Assembly (NCBI RefSeq): GCF_040958095.1
Contig: NC_091193.1
Coordinates: forward strand, 30,120,470-30,184,469
DNA length: 64,000 nt
Origin: Procambarus clarkii
Lineage: Eukaryota; Arthropoda; Malacostraca; Decapoda; Cambaridae
Reading direction: 5' to 3'
Part shown: positions 11,362 to 21,590 of the stretch, in pieces
How positions within the stretch are numbered: position 1 is the first letter of the stretch
Layout: every line of letters starts with the position of its first letter
Notes under the pieces: model-generated
Told to the model about the DNA's origin: nothing
What the model saw: the letters and a program-made list of their open reading frames with translations, nothing else
Databases searched by the model: none
Made by a program: the position numbers and the translations under genes

Positions 11362-12985
11362 AGCTCAGTAATAACCACCCCCCCTTCCCGGGAGGGGGAA
11401 GGGGGAGCCCCAGATCCTCCACGCCGGCGATCCAACTGGCGGTTCTTGACTGATAGAATTACTGTCAGTCGAGTGCGTCTGGCTCCGATTTTTGTTTCAG
11501 TTCTGTGCCTTGTGGTGTGGACTGCCTCTACCGGTGGGGTGTGAGCCAGGAGTAAGATTTCACGGTACTCGGGCTGCATGCGCCTAGGGCTCTCTTCCCT
11601 AGGTGCCCTGTAAGTACTGCCCTTGGGGTTTGGGGCCACCTTCCACAAGTTACTTTGGGTTCTACCTCTGCTGTGTCCTTTACTGCTCGGTACTGGGCCG
11701 CCCTTGGAGTCGGCTGGGGTTTTGTTGCCCTGGTTTGTCTTTGGGTAGGTGGTAGTTTTCGTCACTGGTAGGGGCGCGGGGTACTGCACAGCTAGTTTTC
11801 ACCTATAACAGCGGTCGGCTGTGTTCTGCCTGGGTACGTTGTCCTCTTGCGGGGATTTCCTTTTGTTTTTGTTTTTGCCTGGTGGGGGGTCTGCCTTTAT
11901 GGTCCCTCTTTACTGTTATAGGTGTTTTTATTTAGATATTTTCTGTTGGTGGTACTCCCCGCTTGGCCCCCGTGAGTGGACACGTCCCGGGGGTTCAGCT
12001 TTTAGAAGTTTATTTGGTAGACTTGGGCGCCGGTTCGCAGTACCCTGCCTGGGCTTCTCTTAGCGTGTACCAAAGGCTAAGGCCCATGGAAAACCCCACG
12101 GGGGCTCCGTGGTCCTATGGGTGTGTCCCCGGAATCCCCCCCTCGCATCTTGTGAGTTTGACGGTTGATCTGTCCCCTTGTCTCAAGGTGACACTCACCG
12201 GTTGTGCCTCCACCATGCTGCCTGTTGGGTCATTGTTTCTTATGGCCCAGAGTCATGCGACGGGTGTTGTCGGTACGTGCTCTCGTTCACCCAGGCCACT
12301 GGTCTTGACAATTGGGTGCAGGCAGCTGTGGCGTTGCTTGCTAGGTGTAGGTTGCTGCAACACTCTTGGTTGTTGCGGCCCTGGATGGCCCGAGGCTGCC
12401 CCATTTTGGTTGTTGGGGTCCGGACTTGGGGGTGTGGATCGCTTCGGCTCTGGCTCCAGCTCCTTCCACTCCTCGTCCTTCCCCTTCTGTTCTGCACACT
12501 TCCTCCCTTGCTTCCGGCTCCGAACCATAGGCGGGTTTCAGGGTTGGAGCGGGGTCTGGTTGGTTTGAGACTCGCGGGGTCTCTGTTCTTTTTTTCCTCT
12601 TTCGGGGTGGCGGCGGAGGCATTCCAGTCTGTTCCTCCCACCGTGTCGTATGGGTCTGACCAGTGGGCTCCATTCCTTAGTGTTTGTACGGCTGCCCCGG
12701 CTTTTCCTTGTAAAGCTGGGGCTTTGGGGGTGCGGCTTGCCCCGGGTCTTGCCGTAGAGGTTCCCGGGGTTGGGGAGGGGTTGCCTGGGGGGCCTTGGCC
12801 CTATTTGCCCGTCTTGGGTCTTTGTACCCTCGGTGAGGGGCTGGCAGTTCCTCAGAGTGGGGTTGTTCCTTCCCCCTCTGTGTTCATGTTAGTTTCGGAT
12901 ATACCCCACCCTGGGTTCAGTTCCGTGTCCCTTTGGGTCCGTCAGTCTTGTCGTTACTGGGGGTGTGTTTCGCCCTTTTTCCTCA
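11362..12985 (+). mobile_element. DIRS-like fragment copy C (inner left repeat, leader, gag start)
   Basis: It begins inside the left terminal repeat at the C/G palindrome (CTTCCCGGGAGGGGGAAGGG, 11384-11403). It continues through the leader (landmark GGGCTGCATGCGCCTAGGG near 11571) into a gag-like region with LSQGDTHRLC, HHAACW and SCDGCC (12180-12260). Similarity to sister copies is lost near 12985. The outer left repeat and everything after gag are missing. Confidence 0.7.
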
Positions 12986-13920
12986 CCCTTTTTGCACTTC
13001 CGTCGCGTTACTGCTCCCTTCGTATTGAGGTCCCTGTTTGGCCCTTGATCAGGGGGTGTATTTTTGTCTATATGTACCTCCGTGCATTTGTGCTTGCTTG
13101 TCGTGGTTCTCATTGGTTCGTGAACCTCTTCGTACCTTCCAATATTATTAGAACGTCTGTTGACTTTCGATGGGGGTTCCCTCTGGTCCTTTGTCGGCCT
13201 CGTTGGTTCCTTTCCGTCCTCTTTGTCTTCTTTTGTTCTGGTTTCACCTTGTTTTGTTTTCACGTCTTCTCTCCTTCCAGTTTCGACGTTCCTCATCTTC
13301 GTTACATACACCTTCCTGGTATTTGTACGATGTGAGTATACGATGTGTCTGTACATTATGTGTATGTACGATATGTGTGTCCACCTGGTATACGAGCCAT
13401 GCCACCCGGTAGACTGGTGTTGTGTTTCATACCTCGCGCGCTGGGGCCGGGGTGTTCGTTTTGTTTCTGGGCGGTGTGCTCATGTGTTCCGTGTTGTTTA
13501 TAGCGGTTTTCTACGGCTTCTTGCTCGTTTTCTCCCTCCAGTCGTAGCCCTCTAGATGCTGGGAGTGTTCTGGATTTTATATATGGGGACGTCGCTTCGT
13601 TCTTTCCTCTGCTTCCGAGTGTAGGGAGTGTCGGAGTGGCACCTCCTTCCCCACTGTATTGCTCCTTGTCTTCAGCTGGGCGCGCGTCTCTGGACATATT
13701 TTACCTTCGACTGCCGATTTTTATTCAGGTAACAGTACATGCAATGCTTCTTGCCTCTTGTATGCATGGCGTTCAAGCGCACCACTAGCGATGCTCCTGG
13801 TATGTTACTTGGCTCGACTGTGTTGTGGCACGGTTGTGTCTCTGCTCTGCCAGTGAGATTGTCCTGTCGGGTGCCTCTGTCAGCCAGGTGCCGGTTCTTA
13901 ACTTTTGGTGGGGTGCTTGC
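12986..13920. other. Pyrimidine-rich stretch, nothing assigned
   Basis: The plus strand is T- and C-rich with TGTGTATG-type short repeats near 13340-13380. It gives long but featureless open frames. It could be very diverged DIRS or LINE sequence, but I cannot support that. Confidence 0.3.
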
Positions 13921-14190
13921 CTAGTTGTGCTTGCGGGAGTTGAGCTATGGCTCTTTGGTCCCGCCACTCTCCTGTCAGTCGACAGGTGGGCAGTTTCCAG
14001 AGCCTCCTGGGCACTATCTTCTCTATGTTTGCTCCTGTGGGTGGAGTCTGCCTCCACCACGTTGCTTCCTAGTGCATTCCTATCTATCTCCTCTGACATT
14101 GATCAGGTTCATGTTCATGTCTATGGCTCATTTGGGTACTCAGCTTCCTCGTGTGTCTCCTTATGCATGTGCCACCCTTGGTCACTGCTC
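13921..14190 (-). mobile_element. CR1-like LINE 3' end fragment
   Basis: The minus strand encodes a run reading ALGSNVVEADSTH near 14040-14080. This corresponds to the WNxLSxxVVEADSIHSFK C-terminal motif of CR1-like reverse transcriptases, followed by a 3' UTR containing GGGACCAAAGAGCCATAGCT. The same 3' end occurs at 16257-16482, and its continuation at 18080-18477, which supports a family assignment. Confidence 0.65.
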
Positions 14191-14663
14191 CATCCTTGTT
14201 TACTCTGTCACTTCCCCGCTTGGCAGGGTTGTGTCGATGACTCCTAGCAGGGGTGTTAGGTGTTGTGTGTTTTGTTTGGACATCTTGCGTGTGTCTTCAG
14301 TGACTTTCCTTTGTCCATGTATCTTGTTCTTTGTTGTCCTGTGGGGCTCTGCCCCACATTTCGGTGCTTTTGGTTTCGTTTGTCGGCACCTGGGTCTTTT
14401 CCCTATCTTTGGACACTCCTTCATTCCCTTGGTCTTTGTTTGTGTCCTTCATTGCTTAGTTTCTGATCTCTGGACACTCATTCCTTGCCTATCTTCTGTG
14501 CCTGGCTGCACCCTGATATCCATGGTATCCCTCGGGTATGTGCGCCCTCCACTGAAACTTTTGTGGTTGGTCGTATGCATTGCATTCCCGGCTGCTCCTT
14601 GGTCCGTGTTCGGGGTTTTCCTTGCCTATTTCCGTTTTTCCTCCTCCTATACTACATATGACT
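14191..14663. other. Unassigned sequence between LINE fragments
   Basis: This is a pyrimidine-rich plus strand similar in character to 12986-13920. No domain, repeat boundary or RNA gene was recognised. Confidence 0.3.
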
Positions 14664-15008
14664 GTAATTACCTAAGTGTAGTTACAGGATGAGAGCTACG
14701 CTCGTGGTGTCCCGTCTTCCCAGCACTCTTTGTCATATTTGCAGTCTCCGTGGTGTAGTGGTAAGATACTCGCCTGGCGTTCCGCGAGCGCTAAGTCATG
14801 GGTTCGTATCCTGGCCGGGGAGGATTTACTAGGCGCAATTCCTTAACTGTAGCCTCTGTTTAACACAACAGTAAAATGTGTACTTGGATGAAAAAACGAT
14901 TCTTCGCAGCAGGGGATCGTATTCCAGGGACTGTAGGATTAAGGACCTGCCCGAAACGCTACGCGTACTAGTGGCTGTACAAGAATGTAACAACTCTTGT
15001 ATATATCT

Positions 15009-15052
<44 letters not shown>

Positions 15053-15801
15053 GCTTTGAAACTACTGACGGTCTTGGCCTCCACCACCTTCTCACTTAAC
15101 TTGTTCCAACCGTCTACCACTCTATTTGCGAAGGTGAATTTTCTTATATTTCTTCGGCATCTGTGTTTAGCTAGTTTAAATCTATGACCTCTTGTTCTTG
15201 AAGTGCCAGGTCTCAGGAAATCTTCCCTGTCGATTTTATCAATTCCTGTTACTATTTTGTTTGTAGTGATCATATCACCTCTTTTTCTTCTGTCTTCTAG
15301 TTTTGGCATGTTTAATGCTTCCAACCTCTCCTCGTAGCTCTTGCCCTTCAGTTCTGGGAGCCACTTCGTAGCATGTCTTTGCACCTTTTCCAGTTTGTTG
15401 ATGTGCTTCTTAAGATATGGGCACCACACAACAACTGCATATTCTAGCTTTGGCCTAACAAAAGTCATGAACAATTTCTTTAGTATATCGCCATCCATGT
15501 ATTTAAATGCAATTCTGAAGTTAGAAAGCATCGCATAGGTTCCTTGCACAATATTCTTTATGTGGTCCTCAGGTGATAGTTTTCTATCTAGAACCACCCC
15601 TAGATCTCTTTCTTTATCAGAATTCTTTAAAGATTTCTCACATAATATATAGGTTGTATGGGGTCTATGTTCTCCTGTTCCACATTCCATCACATGACAT
15701 TTATTAACATTAAATTCCATTTGCCAAGTGGTGCTCCATATACTTATTTTGTCCAGGTCTTCTTGAAGGGCATGACAATCATCTAAATTTCTTATCCTTC
15801 C
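14664..15801 (-). mobile_element. Rex1/CR1-like LINE, 5'-truncated copy 1, interrupted by a SINE
   Basis: This minus-strand element is nearly identical to those at 36971-38615 and 58588-60224. Its 3' end carries TTACACTTAGGTAATTA and it is truncated at the equivalent of RT residue RIRNLDD. It encodes the RT thumb and C-terminal part, with HINKLEKVQRHATKWLPELK and NRVVDGWNKLSEKVVEAKTV motifs. A SINE with a 42-A tail (14739-15050) is inserted between the 3' UTR and the last coding codons. Confidence 0.85.
14739..15050 (+). mobile_element. tRNA-derived SINE with long poly(A)
   Basis: A tRNA-like head begins at 14745 with polymerase III box A (TGGTGTAGTGGTAAGA, ~14751) and box B (GGGTTCGTATCC, ~14801). 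Its acceptor-like stem TCTCCG/CGGGGA is intact but the anticodon arm is not. A body of about 190 bases follows, ending in TATATCTC and 42 consecutive A residues (15010-15051). The empty site is seen in the two sister LINE copies (TTTGTCATATAACGCTTTG at 37036 and 58667), which gives precise borders. No long target duplication is visible. Confidence 0.8.
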
Positions 15802-16482
15802 CTCATTCCTGTTCGGGTCTGCTGGGCGTTTAGTTTGTCTGTGGTCTTGGTTTTTTAGGTTAGGGTGCGTGGTGTCCGCCTCCCAGATCCGGGGAGCCGA
15901 AGGGGCTCCCCCTAGAAAACCAGTGTTGAATGTAATGAAACACCATTTCCTGGGCGAGTCTGGGAGGCTCGCCGGCATCCCTCCCTCCTTCCGGTCGGCG
16001 GTGTTTTTCGCGTATTTTGACATTCAGCCTAAGAACTGCCAGTTCGATCGCCGGCGCAAAGGCTCTGGGGCTCCCCCTTCCCCCTCCCGGGAAGGGGGGA
16101 TTGCGCAGATGGCGGCACGGCGACGTGATGACATCATGCAAGTTTGATAATTTTGTTTGGGGCATTCTGTTCACTTGTTTGGCTTTCGGTAGCAATATTT
16201 TCACCAGAAAAGGGGTTTGTTTTGGGGCGCCTACCTTTCTGGATGTCTATCCCGGTCGATACTCACCTAGTTGTACTCGCCTAGTTGTGTTTGCGGGGGT
16301 TGAGCTCTGGCTCTTTGGTCCCGCCTCTCAACTGTCAGTCAACTAGTGTACAGATTCCTGAGCCAATTGGGCTCTATCATATCTACATTTGAAACTGTGT
16401 ATAGAGTCTGCCTCCACCACAACGCTACTTAATGCATTCCATTTGTTAACTACCCCTGACACTGAAAAAATTCTTTCTAACG

Positions 16483-18079
16483 CTAACTTTCTAACTAAAA
16501 CCACTATCGCAGGCCCTCCACATTCTGTGGAGACAAAGCCTAGATACTGGCATTATTCCTGATATACTAAAAACAGCAGAGATAGCACCACTTCATAAAG
16601 GAGGAAATAAGGCAGAGGCAAAAAATTACAGACCGATAGCACTAACATCGCACATCATAAAAATTTTTGAGAGAGTGCTAAGAAGTAAGATCACAAAATA
16701 CATGGAATCACAGCATCTCCATAACCCCGGACAACATGGTTTCAGAACAGGGCGCTCTTGCCTGTCGCAGTTGCTGGACCACTATGATATGGCATTAGAT
16801 GCTATAGAAGACAAACAAAACGCTGATGTAATTTACACAGATTTCACAAAAGCTTTTGATAAATGTGACCATGGTGTTATTGCACATAAAATGCGTTCAA
16901 AAGGAATTACCGGAAAAATAGGCAGATGGATCTACAATTTCCTGACCAACAGAACCCAATGTGTAATAGTCAACAAAATAAAATCCAGCCCATCAACCGT
17001 GAAGAGCTCAGTCCCCCAGGGTACTGTGCTTGCTCCAGTACTTTTTCTCATCCTCATATCGGACATAGACAAGAACACAACCTATAGCGCTGTATCATCC
17101 TTTGCAGATGACACTAGGATCTTCATGAGAGTAGGCAACATAGAGGACACGGCGAACCTCCAGTCAGATGTAGATCAGGTCTTTCTATGGGATACAGAAA
17201 ATAATATGGTGTTTAACGAAGATAAGTTCCAGCTTATGCGCTATGGAAAAAATGAAAATATAAAAACGGAAACCACGTACAAAACTCAGGCAAATCATAA
17301 CATAGAACGAAAAGGCAATGTAAAGGATCTGGGTGTACTCATGTCGGAAGACCTTACCTTTAAAGAACACAATAAAGTAGCCGTCACAACTGCAAGAAAA
17401 ATGACAGGTTGGAAAACAAGAACTTTTCACACTAGAGATGCTATACCGATGATGATACTTTTCAAAACGCTTGTGCTCTCTAGAGTGGAGTACTGCTGCA
17501 CAATGACAGCACCTTTCAAAGCTGGAGAAATTGCTGACCTGGAGAGCATGCAGAGATCCTTTACTGCTAGAATCCACTCAGTAAAACATCTAAACTATTG
17601 GGACCGACTAAAGAGCCTAAAACTGTACTCCCTTGAGCGCAGGCGGGAGAGGTACATAATAATTTACACACGGAAAATATTAGAGGGGCTGGTCCCAAAC
17701 CTGCACACAGAAATAACATCACATGAGACCAGAAGACATGGCAGGATGTGCAGAATACCCCCGTTGAAAAGCAGAGGTGCAACAGGTACTCTGAGAGAGA
17801 ACTCTATCAACATCAGAGGTCCGAGACTGTTCAACACGCTTCCACTACACATAAGGGGCATAACTGGCCGACCCCTCACAGTGTTCAAGAAAGAACTGGA
17901 TAAGCACCTCCAAAGGATACCTGATCAACCAGGCTGTGACTCATACGTCAGGCTGCGAGCAGCCGCGTCCAACAGCCTGGTTGATCAGTCCAGCAACCAG
18001 GAGGCCTGGTCGACGACCGGGCCGAGGGGACGCTAAGCCCCGGAAGCACCTCAAGGTAACCTCAAGGTAACCTCAAGGT
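16483..18079 (+). mobile_element. Non-LTR retrotransposon (CTCAAGGTAAC-tail family), 5'-truncated
   Basis: The flanks share AACG (16479-16482 and 18080-18083), a likely 4-bp target duplication. The sequence starts inside the RT domain and runs through the C-terminus and a 3' tail ending in three CTCAAGGTAAC units. It is the longest copy of the family whose tails also appear at 6407-6558, 29920-30139 and 42135-42438. Confidence 0.8.
16675..18036 (+). CDS. Reverse transcriptase, C-terminal ~450 residues of a LINE ORF2
   Basis: This frame is open for 453 codons; coding similarity begins upstream near 16510 (LWRQSLDTGIIPD-like), so the Met is not the true start. RT motifs in order are GFRTGRSCLSQLLDHYD (fingers), DVIYTDFTKAFDKCDHGVI (first catalytic Asp), SSVPQGTVLAPVLFLI, and SSFADDTRIFMRV (FADD catalytic box). 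The thumb region reads VEYCCTMTAPFKAGEI, and the long basic C-terminus contains LKLYSLERRRERYIIIYTRK. The C-terminus ends in a stretch whose DNA is shared with a SINE tail. Family placement is in the broad CR1/L2/Jockey group; I do not assign a clade. The endonuclease domain and ORF1 are absent because of 5' truncation. Confidence 0.8.
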   Translation: MLRSKITKYMESQHLHNPGQHGFRTGRSCLSQLLDHYDMALDAIEDKQNADVIYTDFTKAFDKCDHGVIAHKMRSKGITGKIGRWIYNFLTNRTQCVIVNKIKSSPSTVKSSVPQGTVLAPVLFLILISDIDKNTTYSAVSSFADDTRIFMRVGNIEDTANLQSDVDQVFLWDTENNMVFNEDKFQLMRYGKNENIKTETTYKTQANHNIERKGNVKDLGVLMSEDLTFKEHNKVAVTTARKMTGWKTRTFHTRDAIPMMILFKTLVLSRVEYCCTMTAPFKAGEIADLESMQRSFTARIHSVKHLNYWDRLKSLKLYSLERRRERYIIIYTRKILEGLVPNLHTEITSHETRRHGRMCRIPPLKSRGATGTLRENSINIRGPRLFNTLPLHIRGITGRPLTVFKKELDKHLQRIPDQPGCDSYVRLRAAASNSLVDQSSNQEAWSTTGPRGR

Positions 18080-18711
18080 AACGTCTCTGTGGCTCATCTG
18101 GGTGCTAAGTTTCCACCTGTGTCCCCTTGTTCGTGTTCCACCTGTGCTAAAGGGTTTGTCTTTGTCCACTCTGTCAATTCCCCTGAGAATTTTGTAGGTG
18201 GTTATCATGTCTCCCCATACTCTTCTGTTTTCTAGGGTTGTGAGGTTCAGCTGCCTTAGCCTTTCCTCGTAACTCATTCCTCTCAGTTCCGGGACCAGTC
18301 TGGTGGCATTCCTCTGAATCTTCTCTAACTTCGTCTTGTGTTTAACTAGGTATGGACTCCAGGCTGGAGCTGCATACTCCAGGATTGGTCTTACATAAGT
18401 GGTATACAGGGTCCTGAACGATTTCTTACACAAGTTTCTAAAGGCACTTCTTATATTGGCCAGTCTAGCATATGCGGCCGATGGCAGACATAGAATGCTC
18501 CCAACCACATGGGGGGTTTCTATAGGCCATTGCTCCTCGTGCCTCTCTGAGAGGGCCAGGTTCTGGCTCATGGTCCCCGGTAGGCAAGAACTCCAAGCAT
18601 TTTGACTGATGCCAGAAAGCTATACATATCTATTCAGCCTGGATAGCTCTGAGGAGCCTCCGGGACTCACCCAGAAAATGGCGTTTCATTACATTCAACG
18701 CTGGTTTTTTA

Positions 18712-20520
18712 TGCATTTGACTTGGTTCGTGGTGATCCGTCTCCGTTTGTCACGTCTTCAGGTCTTGGCCTACCTCGACAACTGGCTAGTTAAGGCTCCC
18801 AGCTGGTCTGCTTGTCTGCTAGCCAGAGATCTGGGGCCAGATTCACGAAAGCACTTACGCAAGCACTTACGAACCTTTACATCTTTTCTCAATCTTTGGC
18901 GGCTTTGTTTACAATTATTAAAGAGTTAATGAGATCCGAAGCACCAGGAGGCTGTTTATAACAATAAGAACAGTTGATTGGCAAGTTTTCATGCTTGTAA
19001 ACTGATTAATAAATGTAACCAAAGCCGTCAAAGATTGAGGAAAGATGTACACGTTCGTAAGTGTTCTTTTGTGAATCTGGCCCCTGGTTCTTTCCCAGTT
19101 TGCACAACAAAGGTTCCTGGTGAACTAGTGAAAGTCGGAGTTGGTTCTGTTTTGGGTTTAGATCTGGTTGGGCCCGACTTGGGATTCTCGGTTGACGTCA
19201 CTTTCCTTGCCTCCAGCAGCCTTGCTCTGGCTGCATTCCCGCTGTCTGGTAGTGTTGAGGGAGACCCCGTGACACAGTGGTTGCTCGAACAGCTGTACGG
19301 GAGCCTTAACTTTGCCCTTCTGGTTTACCTGTTGGGCAGGGTTTTTCTTCAGAGGCTGTTCTGGTTCCTTCATGGCAGTCCCTTTTGCCACTCACGCAAT
19401 CGCTAGGTACTTTATCTGGTGTCCCTGCGCTAGTTGCTGCATCACCTGCTTCCTCTCTGGGTTTTTACAGGGTTCTCTGCCATGGCGCTGTCTCCGTCCC
19501 TCGATCAAAGTTTTCATAGATGCCTCGGCTGTTGGGGGGTGCACAATATAATGTGGGAATTCGTGGCTGTGTGGCAGGGGCTGCGGAGAGTGCGATTCCT
19601 CGGGCCTCTTCTTTCCACAGAATGGACCATCGATGCCGATTCCATCATCTGGCTTTACTAGATGTTCAGGTGCCCAGATGTCGAACTCTATGTGTTGGCG
19701 TGGTATTGGCATCTGCCTCTTTATGCAGCACTGTTTCCTAACTGCGAGACCCTCATGGCAGATGCCTTTCCGCTGGACTGGTTGAGATGGGGGTTCCTTT
19801 ACCTCATTCCTCTGGTCCAGCTGTTGCTCTGGGTTCTGGCACAGCTGGAGTCTTACAGGGAAAGAGTGATCCTTCTGACTCCTTGGTGGTCGGCCCAGAC
19901 TTGGTTTCAAGTGGTGCTTGGTCAGTGTCTGAACCCCAAGTGTTTTTCTATGGCTCTGCCTCTATCAAAAGGTCAGACGGGTGACGTACCTCGCTGGTTC
20001 GTTCTTCTGAACTTTTTGACAGGTCTTTATCCCCATTTGTATGGTGATCGGGTGGCTGGGTTGATGGTGTCTGACCTGCAGTCTTCTTTTCATTGACAGT
20101 ATGAAACTTCTTAGCGATCTTTTCACCATTTTCTCTCCTTCGTCATTTTCGTTCCGTTTCATTGTTTTGTCCTTTCTTTCTTATCTTTTTTTCTATTAGA
20201 ATCTTCTGCTGAATACTGTCACTTTGTATCATGCAGAATTGGCGGAGACGCTTCTGCTTGCATTTGGAGTGCATACATCTTCAGTCTGGTTTTGTAAGCT
20301 TTCTCGGGCCTCCTTTCACTTCCAGCCTGATCCAACGCTGCCTGGATTTTGGGTTGGGTTCTTTTATTTTCTTTCTTTCTTCCACTCATTTTACAGTGAC
20401 CCCTTTGGTCCAGGATTGTTTTCAGAAAATGTTGTTTTGGTTTCCTTGGTCTCCATCTGTCAGGTTGGTGAGCTTCATGCTCTGGTCTGGCACCAAAGAT
20501 TTTGTTCTTTTGTTTTGTTT
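18712..20520 (+). mobile_element. Older outer DIRS copy D/H, first part (RT to mid-recombinase)
   Basis: It starts in the RT active-site region (VLAYLDNWLVKAPSWSACLL, 18771-18830; the second Asp of YLDD is replaced by Asn). After a MITE it continues through RNase H (VFIDASAVGG near 19510), the linker and the recombinase, up to QRFCSF near 20497-20514. There a younger DIRS (E) is inserted at a T-run. The missing second half of the recombinase lies at 42741, after copies E and F/G. Divergence from the other copies is higher, consistent with greater age. Confidence 0.75.
18833..19084. mobile_element. 252-bp foldback MITE
   Basis: The element begins GGGGCCAGATTCACGAAAG and ends with the reverse complement, TTTTGTGAATCTGGCCCC. 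The inverted arms extend about 80 bases each (left arm through CTTTGGCGGCTTTGTTTACA at 18894-18913; right arm from TGTAACCAAAGCCGTCAAAG at 19013), around a 100-base AT-rich centre. It has no coding capacity. Sister DIRS copies read AGGGATCTGGTTCTTTC across the site, so the host sequence resumes precisely. Confidence 0.85.
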
Positions 20521-20955
20521 TTCTGGGGGGAGCTCCTACGGCGCCCCGGAGTTATCCATGGCTGATATGGATACCCTAACTATTTTGCATCAGTTGATGT
20601 GGGTGTTCTAGCCTAGCGGGGACCACGAGCCAGGACCTGGCCCCCTCACAGAGACACGGGGAGCAATGGCCCCATAGAATTTCACATGTGATTTGGAGCA
20701 TTCTATATCTGCCATCAACTGGACAGGCACCCAGAAAGGTAAGCGCCACAAAACAAACCCCTATTCTGGTTAACAACCAAAATCGACAAACGAATGGACA
20801 GAACTCCCCAAAAGAAAAATGAGCAAACAAGCATGATGTCAAACGAGCCACACCGCATGTCTGTGCAGCTCCCCCCTCCCCGGGAGGGGGAAGGGGTAAG
20901 CCCCAGACCCCCGCGCCGGCGATCCCCGCCTCAGTTCCTCGGCTGATGGGACAGT
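20521..20955 (+). repeat. DIRS left inverted terminal repeat (copy E)
   Basis: This is the reverse complement of 27036-27487. Landmarks are CTGGGGGGAGCTCC at the outer end, GGGGACCACGAGCCAGGACC (20618), TCTGCCATCAACTGGACAGG (20707), AAACCCCTATTCTGGTTAAC (20755), and the palindrome CTCCCCGGGAGGGGGAAGGG (20876-20895). Confidence 0.8.
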
Positions 20956-21590
20956 GCATGGTCGTGTGGCTCCAGCTCCGGTGTTGTCTCAGTGCTGTGA
21001 CTTGTTTTCAGTGCTGCTCTTACAGTGGTCATGTGAGCTGGGAGTAGTATTCTCACGTACTCGGGCTGCATGTGCTTAGGGTCACCTTCCCCGAGTGCCC
21101 TGTAAGTACCGCCCTTGGAGCTTGAGGTTGCCTTCCTCAAGTCACCTTGGGTCTACCTCTGTTGGCTTTTCGCTGCTTGGCGTTTGGCCGCCCCGAGTGT
21201 TTGGTGGTTTTCCTCCCTTGTTTACCTTGGGGTTAGTGGTAGTTATAGCACTGGTGAGGCGCAGGGTACTGCGTAGCTAGTTTTCACCAATAACAGCGGC
21301 TGGCTCTGTTCCCACTGGGTACGTTGTCCTCTTGCCAGGTTCTTCTTTTATTTTTGTTTTGCCTGGTGGGGGGGAGGGGTCTGCCTTGTGTTTTTCCCTC
21401 CCTCTTATATTAGGGTCGTTTGTGTGGTGGCACCACCTGCTTAGCCCTCGCGAGTGGACACGTCTCGTGGGTTCAGCTTTTAACAGTTTGCTTGGTAGTT
21501 GGGACGCCGGTTAGCAGTGCCCTGCCTGGGATAACCGTTAGCAGACCAGTCTAGGGGGCCTGGGAAACCCCGCGGGGGCTCTCAGGTTCG

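Larger units (their letters stand above)
16257..18477 (-). mobile_element. CR1-like LINE (3' part), split by a sense-strand LINE
   Basis: Two pieces, 16257-16482 and 18080-18477, read continuously on the minus strand once the intervening LINE is removed. They encode RT C-terminal sequence with TYVRPILEYAAPAWSPYLVK (18480 downwards), KLEKIQRNATRLVPELRGMS and RVWGDMITTYKILRGIDRVD, then the VVEAD-type C-terminus and a 3' UTR with a repeated CAACTAGGCGAG-type unit at the end. The element sits inside a DIRS right terminal repeat. Confidence 0.75.
15802..18711 (+). mobile_element. DIRS-like 3' end, copy J (complementary region and right repeat), interrupted
   Basis: The internal complementary region is at 15887-15985 (CCGGGGAGCCGAAGGGGCTC, then TGTTGAATGTAATGAAACAC). 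The right terminal repeat runs from 16018 to 16256, breaks at CCCGGTCGAT, and resumes at 18478 with GATGGCAGACATAGAATGC. It ends at CATTCAACGCTGG plus a T-run at 18711. The 2.2-kb interruption is a CR1-like LINE that itself carries another LINE. Confidence 0.75.

Noticed and set aside
12178-14692. Long plus-strand frames in the pyrimidine-rich region
   Set aside because: No domain, no conservation between copies beyond 12985, and composition alone (few A residues, so few stops) explains them.
14745-14823. A tRNA gene at the start of the poly(A) SINE
   Set aside because: Boxes A and B are present but the anticodon arm does not pair and the sequence continues into a SINE body with poly(A).
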